Source: Branchiostoma floridae (lineage: Eukaryota; Chordata; Leptocardii; Amphioxiformes; Branchiostomatidae). From it: DNA of 64,000 nt. This document shows positions 23,801-33,243 of the stretch, piece by piece; within the stretch, counting starts at the first letter, position 1, and every line of letters starts with the position of its first letter. The stretch covers positions 3,512,207-3,576,206 of the forward strand of contig NC_049980.1 of NCBI RefSeq assembly GCF_000003815.2, written 5' to 3'. Both the position numbers and the translations under genes were made by a program. The notes under the pieces are model-generated. The model did no database searches. It was not told the DNA's origin and saw only the letters and a program-made list of their open reading frames with translations.

Positions 23801-26713
23801 CGACAGATGGTTGCTTCAAACTGCAATAGTTTGAAAATAGTACAATTCAAAGCAGCCGTCCATCGACTTGACATCCATGGAAACCCTGTTTAGCTACACA
23901 ACGGATATAGGTTACCCTGTGGATAAAGGTGAACTAACGTTACCTGTACTGTGACAATGAAGTCAAAGACATTCCAGCCACTACTCCAGAAGGGGATGAA
24001 GTCGTCCAACCACTTCAAGATGATCTCCAACATGTACATGATGAGGGAGCAGTAGTCAAAGATTTTGATGCACATGTTCAGGATGGCATAGTCTTCATTA
24101 TCTCCAACCTCTGGGGGGGGGGGGGGGAAGAAATATATAATGTTCATCAGAATTTTGTTCTTCCACTTATGAGTGTGTGTGTGCATGCATGTGTGCGTGT
24201 GTGTTTGACATTCAAATTTGCGTGTATGAGTGTGTGTATGCATGTATGAGTGTGTGTTTGTTTGACATTGTGTGTATGAGTGTACGCATGTATGAGTGTG
24301 TGTGCATATATGAGTGTGTGTGTATGTGCATGATTGTGTGTGTTCGAGTGCGTGCATTTGTGAACATTAATGAGTGTGTGTGTGTGTGTGAGTGTGACTG
24401 TGTTTGTGTGAGTTTGTGTGTCTGCCAACTTTTAACAGATAACTTAACTTTTTAGAATGCCTACAATCAATCATGTTGACAGACAGACTGGTACAATGTA
24501 TGTGGGCAGGTCTTGATGAGACCTAAAAATCATTAGATGCTGGGTTCTCGTAATCAGCTGTCCATGGTATTGCAGTGGAACGGCCCCGTTTTGATATTTT
24601 TTCTGGACAAGCTATGGTCAAGATGGTTTGGTACATACATTGTCATGTAGCTCTTATAATTATGGTTAAGAAAGAATGACAGTTTGGGCCCTCCACCAAC
24701 CTTCTTTGGAACTGCAAATGCTCCCAAAGTTTGCAGTTCCCAAATGCCCCAACTTTGCAGCTTACACAATGTAAATCTAACATCGCACAAGTACATGTCT
24801 CTTCATGTCTTACCCGAGTCAATGCCGAGCACAATGGAGTTGCTCAGGATCAAAAACAACATGAACTTCTGGAAAAAGTTGCCTGGCAAAAGATTTTAGT
24901 GAAGGAAAGCAGAACAAGAAATCAGCTACTGCAATAACATGAACACACTACCTATCAATTTTATTATATCTAAAGTTCATTATATCTCATATATATTATA
25001 TACTCTCAAAGCACTTGCAGTATGATTAGGAAAATGAGTTTATGATATCAAACAGTCCTGTATTTTACCACTTAAAGTAACCTACATTATTGTATTCATA
25101 TGTTTATGGAGGTCAGACATCCAGGTAAACAATATTCAAATAGAATTTAATCTGTACACATGGATAAAAACAGACTCCGAGATTTACTTCTGGATGTTCA
25201 GTGATGTTCATCACTCTTCTTCAATGTCACTCAAATGAACTGGCAGAAACAATACAATACAAGTACATCTGTAATGTACTGTATTGTATCGTATACTATG
25301 TAACGTATTGAATTGTATTGTATTGTATATTTACTTGAATTTGTTAATTGTAACTGTCGCGTTCTGGCGACCCTTCTTCCAACGCAGTGACCGTCCACTT
25401 GAGCATGTCGAGTTGTTGTTGTTTACTCCGTTGGGCCATCTATACCTGTTATGGGAGGGGTGTTCTAGAACCGCCAGAACGCAACCAGTAATGCCATTTT
25501 CAATAAAAGTCAGTTTTGGTTTGATCGTCTCACAAGACAGACGTGTCTTCAATTTGTCCGACTAGTTACTATATCCAACACATCTAACTAAATAGACCGG
25601 TTGAACATGTCAGGATCGTATGCAAATGTCACTCATATGTATTACTTAGTTTTATGAGTGACATTTTGTAGTATTCAAAGGATACTCTCGAGAATCCAGC
25701 TGGCCCACAGATCCAGCGAGGGGAGCTTGGAGTACTTGTTCCGTACGCGGTTCTTGCGTCGGAGCGTGCGGTCCACAAAAAGCGACTCCATGTGCTCGTG
25801 TATCTGGAACTTGACCAGCGCGTTGGGACTCTCCACCATCAGCTTGTTCATCACTTCCGGGTCTAAACAAATTAAGAAAAAAAAAGGATTTCTAAAACAA
25901 TGTTGTTCCAACGGTGTTACCTTTTATGACTCCAATAGAAGTCTAATGTATCTGTTCAGAGTTTCACTTTTAACTACACTAACCCTCAAACTAAGCCATA
26001 AGAACAAAGTTCGAAGCCAGGATTCTCCCCAAAATCTATTTAGTATAGTGGAGGGGCTGGCATAAATAACCCGAAGCAATTCCAAGAATAGCAATTCCTT
26101 TGTTGTGTAGAACCAAAAGGACTATTGTTGTGATCATCGCCCATTCACAGGTTTTTGCAGACTGGAATTAAGTGACTGCTCTGTGAATTTTCATGAATTT
26201 TATCAAAACTAACCAGTAAAATGGGGAAGAAACGTTATCTTTATTGGTGGTAACAGCCAACGCAGCTAAGAACAATCCACATGTGCACCTACATCATAGG
26301 ACATTTATGTATAAAACCCAGTACATGGACCAGTGCAGGTTAGGTGCAGGTAGACACCAGAAATACCTGCACAGCACCATTTTTACCTGCATTAACCTGC
26401 ATATGCATACATGCAGGTAGCATTTCGAGCCCTGCTTACCCATGAGCTCTGGCATGTGGTACTTTGGGGCGGTGAAAACTCCCGTCTCCCCAATGGAGTC
26501 CAGCATGTTGAAGTCGTGAATGAGGCGCGAGCGAAACAGCTCCGCCTTCGGACTCAGCTCGGTCGCAGCGTTCGCCATCTCTGACCCCTGACCTTTGGTG
26601 TTGGCGGCTTCATCGGGAGGTTTGAGGGTGATGCTCCCACGTTTTTCGCCACTGCCTAGTGCCGACGCTAGGGTGCCAGTTATGCTGCCACGTCTTTGCC
26701 CACCTCCTAACAT
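14824..26713 (-). CDS. CATSPER2: CatSper2, sperm cation channel pore-forming subunit (13 coding exons, 566 aa)
   Basis: One of the four pore-forming subunits of the sperm flagellar Ca2+ channel CatSper. Exons, 5' to 3' on the minus strand: 26713-26440, 25862-25686, 24882-24814, 24110-23944, 22845-22681, 22043-21919, 19654-19482, 18885-18774, 17527-17486, 16720-16634, 16291-16256, 15675-15599, 15020-14824; all phases agree (1701 nt). Visible features: FRSRLIHDF N-terminal motif; S1 (FMLFLILSNSIVLG, about 151-173); S2-S3 with FWSSGWNVFDFIVT; Arg-rich S4 (RIFRVLRSLKMVSRFRQ); S5 (SMTFILLLLLTFMYIFAIMG); pore filter TLDHW (T-x-D-x-W) followed by S6; and a C-terminal WPRDTLFKYY...LEERMEL that aligns with the known CatSper2 C-terminus. 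The start at 26711-26713 (MLGGGQRRGS) is chosen because the upstream phase has no ATG before a stop. The last exon may instead splice at GTGAGT near 14867, giving a different C-terminus. Introns hold several MITEs and the N gap. Confidence 0.88.
15100..15189 (-). pseudogene. decayed copy of the CATSPER2 last exon, with in-frame stop
   Basis: The sequence and its acceptor (TTCCAG) match the start of the real last exon (DWDRIVQENMTVLS). An in-frame TAG at 15146-15148 follows LS, and homology ends after TLFKY. It lies upstream of the functional copy in transcription order, so including it would truncate the channel's C-terminus. Confidence 0.75.
15298..15389 (-). pseudogene. open partial copy of the CATSPER2 last exon
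   Basis: A third copy of the exon start reads DWDRIVQENMTVLSEAI then HETVWQRDTLFKYY, with WPRD changed to WQRD. It keeps an acceptor (TTCCAG) and has no stop within the homologous part, but homology ends after KYY and the rest of the exon is missing. It could serve as a cryptic alternative last exon; more likely it is a relic. Confidence 0.65.
16490..16503. repeat. TA dinucleotide run
   Basis: Short (TA)n run in a CATSPER2 intron. Confidence 0.6.
16958..17387. mobile_element. hAT-like MITE, family 1, copy 1
   Basis: Begins TAGGGGTGGGTACCGGTAC and ends GATACCCAGCCCTA. It is the same family as copies at 44965-45397 and 52768-53189, with the shared body motifs CAGGTCCGGTTCAGGT and CCAACATCCGGT. 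The flanks show no clean target-site duplication for this copy. It lies in a CATSPER2 intron and has no ORF. Confidence 0.75.
17757..17960. mobile_element. short inverted-repeat element, family 2, copy 1
   Basis: TTATGTCATACC near 17760 is mirrored by GGTATGACATAA near 17860. AAATACAACACGGTGTATTC follows, then a weakly mirrored GGTGATACAGAATACACA. The arrangement is shared with 48533-48930. Intron of CATSPER2. Confidence 0.6.
18303..18693. mobile_element. MITE, family 3, copy 1, with an internal duplicated unit
   Basis: Bounded by GCAGGGCTCGAAAT and ATTTCGAACCCT. The unit CCCAGTACATGGACCAGTG through CTGCACTAACCTG occurs twice in tandem (about 18494 and 18590). A second copy of the element lies at about 26240-26434 in another CATSPER2 intron. 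Confidence 0.65.
19025..19288. mobile_element. hAT-like MITE with 16-bp perfect inverted ends
   Basis: The ends are TAGTGGTGTGTACCTA and TAGGTACACACCACTA. The flanks CCTGTATC (left) and CCTGTACC (right) form an 8-bp target-site duplication with one mismatch, typical of hAT. It lies 194 bp from the CATSPER2 pore exon. Confidence 0.75.
19289..19440. repeat. degenerate short tandem repeat
   Basis: Imperfect units of about 18-20 bp around CCTGTAGTGTCCGTAC lie in the CATSPER2 intron just downstream of the pore exon. Confidence 0.55.
20040..20420 (-). pseudogene. degenerate tandem copies including CATSPER2 pore-exon fragments
   Basis: The block with GTCAGAGAGAACTA, GATGGTACCCAGG and ATGTGTCAGGTACA recurs at about 20088 and 20247. 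The part at 20308-20400 resembles, with gaps, the plus-strand image of the pore exon (CCAGA-GAATGG-ATAGAAACCAGACAGG; then GATCTGAGCTGCATCAATGTGAG against GAGCTGGATCAGCGTGATGAACG). No frame survives, so it is an exon relic upstream of the functional pore exon. Confidence 0.45.
20873..21215. other. assembly gap (343 N)
   Basis: Unknown bases inside a CATSPER2 intron (between the S5 and pore exons, which join in phase without it). The gap directly abuts one arm of a 32-bp perfect inverted repeat: 20841-20872 against 21266-21297. Confidence 0.99.
21625..21873. mobile_element. fold-back MITE, about 249 bp
   Basis: Nearly the whole element is an inverted repeat: AGGAGAATTCT...CACAACCAG at the left, CTGGTTGTG...AGAATTCTCCT at the right. 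Inner arms include CTCTCAGACACCTT against AAGGTGTCTGAGAG. It lies 46 bp from the CATSPER2 S5 exon. Confidence 0.75.
24169..24427. repeat. GTGTGA/GTATGA low-complexity tract
   Basis: TG-rich degenerate tandem repeat in the CATSPER2 intron next to the S2-S3 exon, preceded by a G-tract at 24113-24127 that forms part of that exon's polypyrimidine tract on the minus strand. Confidence 0.85.
26240..26434. mobile_element. MITE, family 3, copy 2, abutting a splice donor
   Basis: Shares CCCAGTACATGGACCAGTG, GTGCAGGTAGACACCAGAAA and a terminal ATTTCGAGCCCTGC with the copy at 18303-18693, but with one internal unit. Its right end touches the CATSPER2 exon-1 donor: on the minus strand the intron begins GTAAGCAGGGCTCGAAAT. 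The left boundary is approximate. Confidence 0.6.
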
Positions 26714-27134
26714 GATTTCTGCGGAAGCATGCTTTCCTGAACAAAACAATGGCAAAACAATATTTAACTGTGGTCATAAAACCTCGAACTAAAATTGACT
26801 ACTAGTAATTAGTATGAAAGCTTAATGTCTGGACAAAACTTTGAAACAAAATTGATGTTCAAATTCCACTTTTGATTTGTATTCAAGTTGATGGACTGTT
26901 ACATTGTTAGATTTTCAGTTTAACAATTTGATTTCTGGACTGTCAATCATTTAACTGTTATATTCCATCTTACAGTTTGTTTGGTGTAGTAAATGCCTAA
27001 AGGTTCAATCAAAAGATTATGGTTTTAATCATCAAATCACACCAAACAACTTATGTCTAGGAAGATGAAATGTAACTTGGTGCAGTACACTGAGTTGGAA
27101 AGATTGGCAGTCTAATAAATAAACATTTTTTTCA

Positions 27135-28382
27135 ATGGCTAGGGCGACTTATTTCAATCATATAATTAAAATGATGAAACACCTTGATAAATACAATATA
27201 TTGTCCCCTGCCCAACATGGCTTTAGGAAAGGCCTCTCTTGTGAAAGCCAGCTATTGGTCACGACTCACGACCTGACTAGTGCCCTTGACCAAGGAAAAC
27301 AGGTTGACGCCATAGTGCTCGATTTCAGCAAGGCTTTTGATATGGTTCCCCACATTCGCCTTCTGAGTAAGCTCCAGCACTACGGCATCTCTGGTAATCT
27401 TTTGTCTTGGCTTCAAGCCTTCCTTACACAAAGGACCCAGGCAGTTGTCCTTGATGGGGAGTCCTCGAAACCCACAAAGGTTTTGTCGGGAGTGCCCCAA
27501 GGAACTGTTCTGGGACCCCTCTTGTTCCTACTTTACATAAATGATTTACCTGATATTGTTGGGTCCAACGTGCGTTTGTTTGCAGACGATTGCCTGCTTT
27601 ACCGTATTATTGAACACCCAAGTGACGTACAAGGCTTACAAGCTGACCTTGACGCACTGACCCATTGGCAAAACCATTGGCAGATGTCCTTTAATCCATC
27701 TAAGTGCCACACACTTCATATAACCCACAAACGTAAACCAATTATTTCTCAATATGTTCTTTGTTCAGAAAACCTTACAAGTGTCAAAACTCACCCATAT
27801 CTTGGTGTCCAACTATCTCATGACATGAAGTGGGACACACATATAAAGTACGCAACTGGTAAAGCGAATCGAATACTGGCGGTCATTCGCCGCAATTTAC
27901 AGCACTGCCCACCACGGGTCAAATCAACATGCTATAAGGCGTTGGTGCGCCCGCACTTGGAGTACAGCGCAGCAGTGTGGGACCCCTATACTATCAGTGG
28001 GGCCCAGGCACTAGAAAGAGTGCAGCGTAGAGCGGCAAGAGTGACCGTCAACGATTATCGCAGAACCAGTAGTGTAACTGATATGCTCACAAGCCTACAA
28101 TGGCCACTCCTCGCTGACAGAAGGAGAGACGCACGTCTAATCACTTTCTACAAAATTGTGAATGGCATCATAAACATATCCCCAACCCAGTATCTTAAAC
28201 CTGCCCAACGCAGAACCAGAGGAAGTCACATGTTTAAGTATCAGTTAACCACAGCTAAAAGAGACTGTTTTAAGTTTTCTTTTTTCCCTCGGACGGTTGC
28301 CGAGTGGAACAGACTGCCGGGGCACACTGCCCAGGCCCCGTCAGTCGAGGCCTTTAAGGCCGGTTTGGCTGCCTTGCCCTAG
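27135..28382 (+). mobile_element. 5'-truncated non-LTR retrotransposon, reverse transcriptase ORF (415 codons open)
   Basis: Reverse transcriptase of a Jockey/CR1-type LINE, which copies its RNA at a nicked target. Visible fingers and palm motifs: HGFRKGLSCESQLL, VLDFSKAFDMVPH, SGVPQGTVLGPLLFLLYIND, catalytic FADD (FADDCLLYR), YLGVQLSHDMKW, and a C-terminal RRAARVTVNDY...WNRLPG. The endonuclease and N-terminal RT are missing; homology starts abruptly after 27135, so this is a typical 5' truncation and the ATG is accidental. The ORF is uninterrupted to 28382, followed by a GC-rich then ACGAAGACGAAA tail, suggesting a recent insertion. It lies upstream of the CATSPER2 start codon and antisense to it. 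Confidence 0.88.
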
Positions 28383-28801
28383 TCCGCAAGCCACCCCCCC
28401 CCTCAGCGACGCCCCAGCAGGGGTTTTTAGAGGGTACACAAGACGAAGACGAAAATGGATGACATTCCACCACACATCAATATTCGTCTGTTTCCCCCAA
28501 AAAAGATTTTAGTTGATATTATATTACTAATAGTTATATTGCAAATCATAAAAAGCAGCTGCAAAATGAACAAATTTAATTACTACTAGTACGGCCTCAG
28601 TAGAAAAATAAAACACTGGAAAACAGATACCCATCTCATAGTTTGCCCAAGTCAGTTTTAAAACCAAAGAAATTTGAACAAAAAAAACTCTTTTAGTTCA
28701 GTTTTTGGTTCCCATATTTTCATTTCCTTAATAATATCATTGTATGTTGAATACTTTGACAAATGTGCTAGAAATTCGAAAACTTAGCCTAGAATACTTA
28801 C

Positions 28802-28983
28802 CAGCCAAATAAACAGGGACACAAGACTATCTTGGTAAGTCCTCCCTGGCTTTCAAGTTTGCCTCTTGCCCTCCATGTCAACCGAAAAACTGCAAACACA
28901 AACTGTTCTGGAACGGCATTGTTCAGTAATCTCGAACGTGAATCGAACTCAATCCGCATTTCTGTCATGGTTCTATCCCACAT
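28802..28983 (-). other. possible untranslated first exon of CATSPER2
   Basis: On the minus strand a strong donor (GGCTG, then GTAAGTATTC) follows 28802. The phase needed to join the next CATSPER2 exon contains a TAG just upstream and no ATG, so any exon here would be 5' UTR with translation starting at 26713. The 5' boundary is unknown; RNA evidence is lacking. Confidence 0.3.
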
Positions 28984-30465
28984 TCTTCAACTTTGAGATC
29001 CTTTTTCATTAGATTAATCCCCCAGGTATGTTAAAAGCTTGAGAAATTGCCGAAATGCGCAGTAAGAGACAATGTTTTGCAGAAAGATGCACGCACGCTG
29101 TCCCCACACTGCCATTTCTACATTTCCCGCCAATATTCCAAAATGGACTGTTCCAACTACATAACCTTGTCGTTTCGATCCTATATGCATTCGTCAATGT
29201 CATACACCTATTCAAATTTGCTATTTAAATAAATAAAACAGTTACAAAATTACAATGTAAATGGCTCTAGTGGCATTTAAGAGCATCTGCCATCTATTTC
29301 AACATTATTCTATATTCGTTGTCACCTCTTATATAATGGTCTGGCCTCTTATAGGTCAAAGGTTAGGTATCGCCGCAGTTTTATAAACTTGTTAACATTT
29401 CTTGGATATCGTGACATTTGTAGGCGCTTCAGACCTCCCAGAACCCACTAATTAATGCGGAGAACTTTAAACTCGGCTGCTTCTGTCCTCCTTACAAGAT
29501 ATAGCTCTACTGTGTTCAGGGGGAGACCAGGAATGCCTAAAAAACAGACAAGAGGAGGGGGAAGCTAGCAGAGAAGGTAGCGTAAACAAATTTTGGTTCC
29601 TGATTTTCAAAAAAGGAAGGGTAAAGGATTTCTGAAGAGAAACAACGTGAGAAATTGTGGAATATTTGTTTCTCATGTACTTGGTTTGTATCTAAACCTT
29701 GGTATTTTCACCGAACTGTCTCCGCGAGAGGCGTCCAGTACTCGTTATGTTGGTAACATGTTGATGTCCTTGGTGCTAGTTGGCTTTCCTCCAGCTCAAG
29801 CTACTCTATTTACATTATGTAGCCTAGGCTCTAGCTTGTTTTAGTAGTCGATTTCTCTGTCTCTGACTGTCTGTCTCTGTCGCTCTCCCTTTATCCCCCT
29901 CTGTCTCTGTCTTTCTCTCTCTCTTTTTCTATCTCCCCCTCTCTCTATCTTTCTACATGTGTGTGTGTATTGCCTACCCAGTAAACTGCCTCATGGTATG
30001 ACACGCCAGGCTCGCACTCACTCAGAGGGCCACAAGCTGCATATTTGGACGGCTTTATTTGATTCACCCACACTGGGAAGGTCCCCTACTCTTTTTGATA
30101 AGTGTGGTGGGTTCTTTTCTGTGCTCAATGTGTGTCTCTCCCCAAACAAGGCTTTTTCCTGCTTGCAGTCTATAATGAACATCATCCCATACAATGCTGC
30201 CGTATAAGACTGCAAGCAAGAGATATCTCTGGAACAGTACCCTGGTTATCAGAGTACAACTCCAGCCGGCCAAGGGATTATGCCACCTATGCTACTCCTG
30301 GCCGGCTAATTCGATTTACGGGGCTATGTTGCTAGGGGCCCGGGAAAGAATCGTAGCCGCGAACGCTGTTCTCTGGCGACAAGGGTACTGGAACAGTGTC
30401 CTAGACTAAAATGTTGCCCATTACTTACTGCTGACCTTTTTATTTTTTTTTTACCTTACATGTAG
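28984..30465. other. candidate divergent promoter region and repeats
   Basis: Lies between the presumed CATSPER2 5' end (-) and the C15orf40 homologue (+), whose first exon must be here but could not be identified. Pyrimidine-rich simple sequence occupies 29855-29955. Inverted GCCGGCC/GGCCGGC segments at about 30265-30307 suggest a repeat. Confidence 0.35.
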
Positions 30466-31674
30466 GTAGGGGCCAATGCAGCGCCTATTGTCCAGGCTTC
30501 ACCAGTCACTCAGAGTAAGGATGGGTCCATCCTGGTAGCCATACATGCCAAGCCTGGAGCCAAGGCTAATGCCATAACAGGTCAGAACTTGAACTATGTA
30601 AACCATGAGCGAGTGAGTGAGTGAGTGAGTGAGTGAGTGAGTGAGTGAGTGAGTGAGTGAGTGAGTGAGTGAGTGAGTGAGTGAGTGTGAGAGCGAGCGA
30701 GAGTGAGTGAGTGAGTGAGTGGGTGAGTGAGTGAGTGAGTGAGTGAGAGCGAGTGAGTGAGTGGGTGAGTGAGTGAGTGAGAGCAAGTGAGTGAGTGAGT
30801 GAGTGAGTGATTATATGACACACCAGTTACAAGGGCAGTCAAACTGTTTGAATTTCCAGTAATAGTTATATTGCCATACATTGTGTATGCATTGATGTGC
30901 AAATATGTCTCGTAGGTATAATTTCCACTAACCAAAGAAACTATTGATCATGGCTTTTGATTTGTCCTAGGGATTTGAACCCCTTACCCCGTGCACATGT
31001 CGCACATCTTTTTAACATACTTTCCCAACAGTGCTATACTTGATGTCTTCCCTCTCCACCATAGATGTAACAACAGAGACTGTTGGTGTGCAGATAACAG
31101 CGCCCCCTATGGAGGGTGAAGCAAATGCAGAACTCTGCAGATACTTGGCAGGTGTCCTAGAGGTCAAGAAAAGTGCTGTATCGTTGGAAAGGGTACGTTC
31201 ACGTTTGCAGGTGTAAAATTTGAATCTTTCTAAGATTTTAAGCTTGTCCCTGGTTGATTGCTTATCAAAAGACAGTGTATTAGTATTTACATGTAATTAG
31301 TATCCTAATCAAAGTGATGTACCACTGAAGAGTAGGAAAATTGAATGTGTATACTAGTATCATGCTTCAAAAAGCTCTGTTGAGGATAATCACTTAAACC
31401 TTTTCTTCTTTGTACATTGTACTTAAGATTTATACACCAGAATTTTCGAAGCTATCAGCATTTACTACATATACTCCATAATGTCAGGCCTTTTCTTTAT
31501 AAAATAATAGTGTTAAGATGCTTATCTTTGTATACATAAGCAGAGGGGGCTTATGATGATTTAAAAAAAAATCTATCTGTACAGGGTGCCAAGTCAAGAG
31601 AGAAGACTGTCCGAGTCGACACTCCGGGAACCACAATAGATGCAGTACTTCAGAGAATAAAAGCAGCAATTTAA
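30466..31674 (+). CDS. C15orf40: UPF0235 (DUF167) protein, C15orf40 homologue, 5' exon missing
   Basis: Three exons join in phase: 30466-30580, 31065-31192, 31585-31674 (stop TAA). The product contains [20 protein letters not shown], then [31 protein letters not shown] and [11 protein letters not shown], the core of the DUF167 fold and close to human C15orf40 ([28 protein letters not shown]). The function of the family is not established. The N-terminal exon is not found: the first exon seen opens in phase 0 after a TGTAG acceptor. The first intron seen carries a 204-bp GAGT microsatellite, and a LINE fragment begins directly after the stop. Confidence 0.85.
30607..30810. repeat. (GAGT)n microsatellite
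   Basis: About 50 units of GAGT with a few GAGC and GGGT variants, in an intron of the C15orf40 homologue. The reverse strand reads as repeated THSL frames, which are not genes. Confidence 0.97.
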
Positions 31675-31675
31675 G

Positions 31676-31993
31676 AAAAATCACAACCCTTATGACCTAA
31701 CGAAACTAAGGATTAATGCTCACACCTTACAAATTGAAAAGAGCCAACACTACAACACACCAGCCAATGAGAGACTTCGTCCCACATGCCATAATAACAT
31801 AGAGAACGAATTCCACTTCTTAATGGATTGTCCGACCTACGAAGAAGACCGTCAAAAGTCATTACAATCTGCATATAAGTCTGATATTGTACTACCACAG
31901 GCTAAGACAGAGATATTCAATATGATATTATTATGTCCTGTTCATATATCTGCCTACATAGGCCAATTCATTTACAACTCCTTGCATAAATGA
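31676..31993 (+). mobile_element. LINE 3' end fragment forming the C15orf40 homologue's 3' flank
   Basis: From the second base after the C15orf40 homologue's stop an open frame of 105 codons runs to TGA at 31991-31993. It reads LTKLRINAHTLQIEKSQ, then RLRPTCHNNIENEFHFLMDC and PTYEEDR: the C-terminal Cys/His (CHC-type) motif of non-LTR retrotransposon polyproteins. No start or RT core is present, so it is a 3' fragment. It probably forms the start of the host 3' UTR. Confidence 0.7.
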
Positions 31994-33070
31994 GAAAATG
32001 CTATATTGACATAATGATCTGAAGTATTAGCTTGTATGATATTAACTAGATTGGCTGAAATGCTGTAATTCAGTTTTAAGTTCAGTTCAGTTCATGGCAG
32101 GGCATTAGCACTCTTTCTATAGTTAAAGTATATAATGAACATTGTAGCGAACTACTTTCCGGCCGGATGGTACCCAGGCTAATATCCGAGAATATCTCGA
32201 CAACAAACCACAATATATTTATGCGGTTTGCGGATTACAATTAAGGTTACCTACCAAGTGACCTTTCTAACGATACCAAGTTCAACCCGCCGGAACATTG
32301 TTTAAGATTGCAGAATCTCCAGCGTATATACGCGCGTAAGGGTGCGTTAGGGTGATCCTATATCCGAGAATATCTTGACAACAAAGCACAATATATTTAT
32401 ACGGTTTGCTAGTTAAACCATTCTCGCACTGTACATAAATAAAGATGAACTGAACTGATGAACTGAACTGAACAATCCTCTCCACAACCGCTACACACCT
32501 ACCAAATATCGTGAAAATCCCCCAGCTGGATTTTGATTTGGATGCTGCCCAAAACAAATCGAAAAAATACTTAGGCTTACTGCTGTACCGTAGGAAAACG
32601 CCAGGTAAACCATTTTCGAACCTGGCATGCTTTTCCACAACTGCTACACACCTACCAAAAGTAAAAAAGATACATTCGCAATTTATATGCTATTGACCTA
32701 CATACAGACCCATGTAACAGAAAACATTATCTTCTTGACGAAAATAATAAATGTAACGTTACGTAACTTTATTATATCAAGGAGCTTTTAGTTTATACAG
32801 CATCTTGGTGTCCCTATCGGAATTACTAATCTCAAAGCAGATCCTACGGTGCCATATTAAAGAAAGTATCAAAGCTGGCCAAGGAGTATAGCCGGCCAAA
32901 GAGAGTCGAATGGGCACCGGAGGGTATGATGTTATATTTAATACGCCACCGTGCATCTGCTTTAAGATTACGGAATCACCAGTGACGTTTGACAAGCCCC
33001 TCCCGATCAGCTGGGTGCCTCGAGAAATTTCGTCATCACTGAGATTGCGTCATCGTATACACCGTGCTCT
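31994..33070. other. repeat-rich intergenic region
   Basis: Contains TTCAGTTCAG repeats (32080, 32460), and a block with ATATCCGAGAATATCT and ACAATATATTTAT occurring at about 32181 and 32360 in direct orientation. No gene is recognised. Confidence 0.45.
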
Positions 33071-33243
33071 GATTGGTCAGCTTACTCACCTCTCTAGTGG
33101 AATAAACGGGTGTGATTGGTCAATGAATCACTATCACGTGGAATTCACGTGCACCTAATGAGTCAAAGCACAAAAGTCATATCCAGGCAGAAAGAGGTAG
33201 TCGTCAGTTCTGCTTCGACTTTGGCGAAGATAAGACGTTTTTG
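33071..33243 (+). promoter_or_regulatory. perilipin candidate promoter and untranslated first exon A
   Basis: Contains inverted CCAAT boxes (GATTGGT at 33071 and 33114), two CACGTG E-boxes (33135-33140 and 33146-33151), then AAAAGTCATATCC and a presumed first exon ending ACGTTTTTG before the donor GTGAGT at 33244. It is similar to module B at 36210-36334. CACGTG is the site of bHLH-ZIP factors such as USF or TFEB. Linkage to the perilipin ATG exon is inferred from orientation and the donor. Confidence 0.5.

Noticed and set aside
24147..24455. Cys/Val-rich and Thr/His-rich ORFs
   Set aside because: Translation of a GTGTGA low-complexity tract; the same applies to 49695-50015.
28798..28983. 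61-codon ORF as the CATSPER2 N-terminus
   Set aside because: Its frame does not match the phase of the next exon; the matching phase has a stop and no ATG.
30499..30935. Ser/Thr/His/Leu-rich ORFs (LTHSLTHS)
   Set aside because: Translation of the GAGT microsatellite inside an intron; the same applies to 43348-43654.
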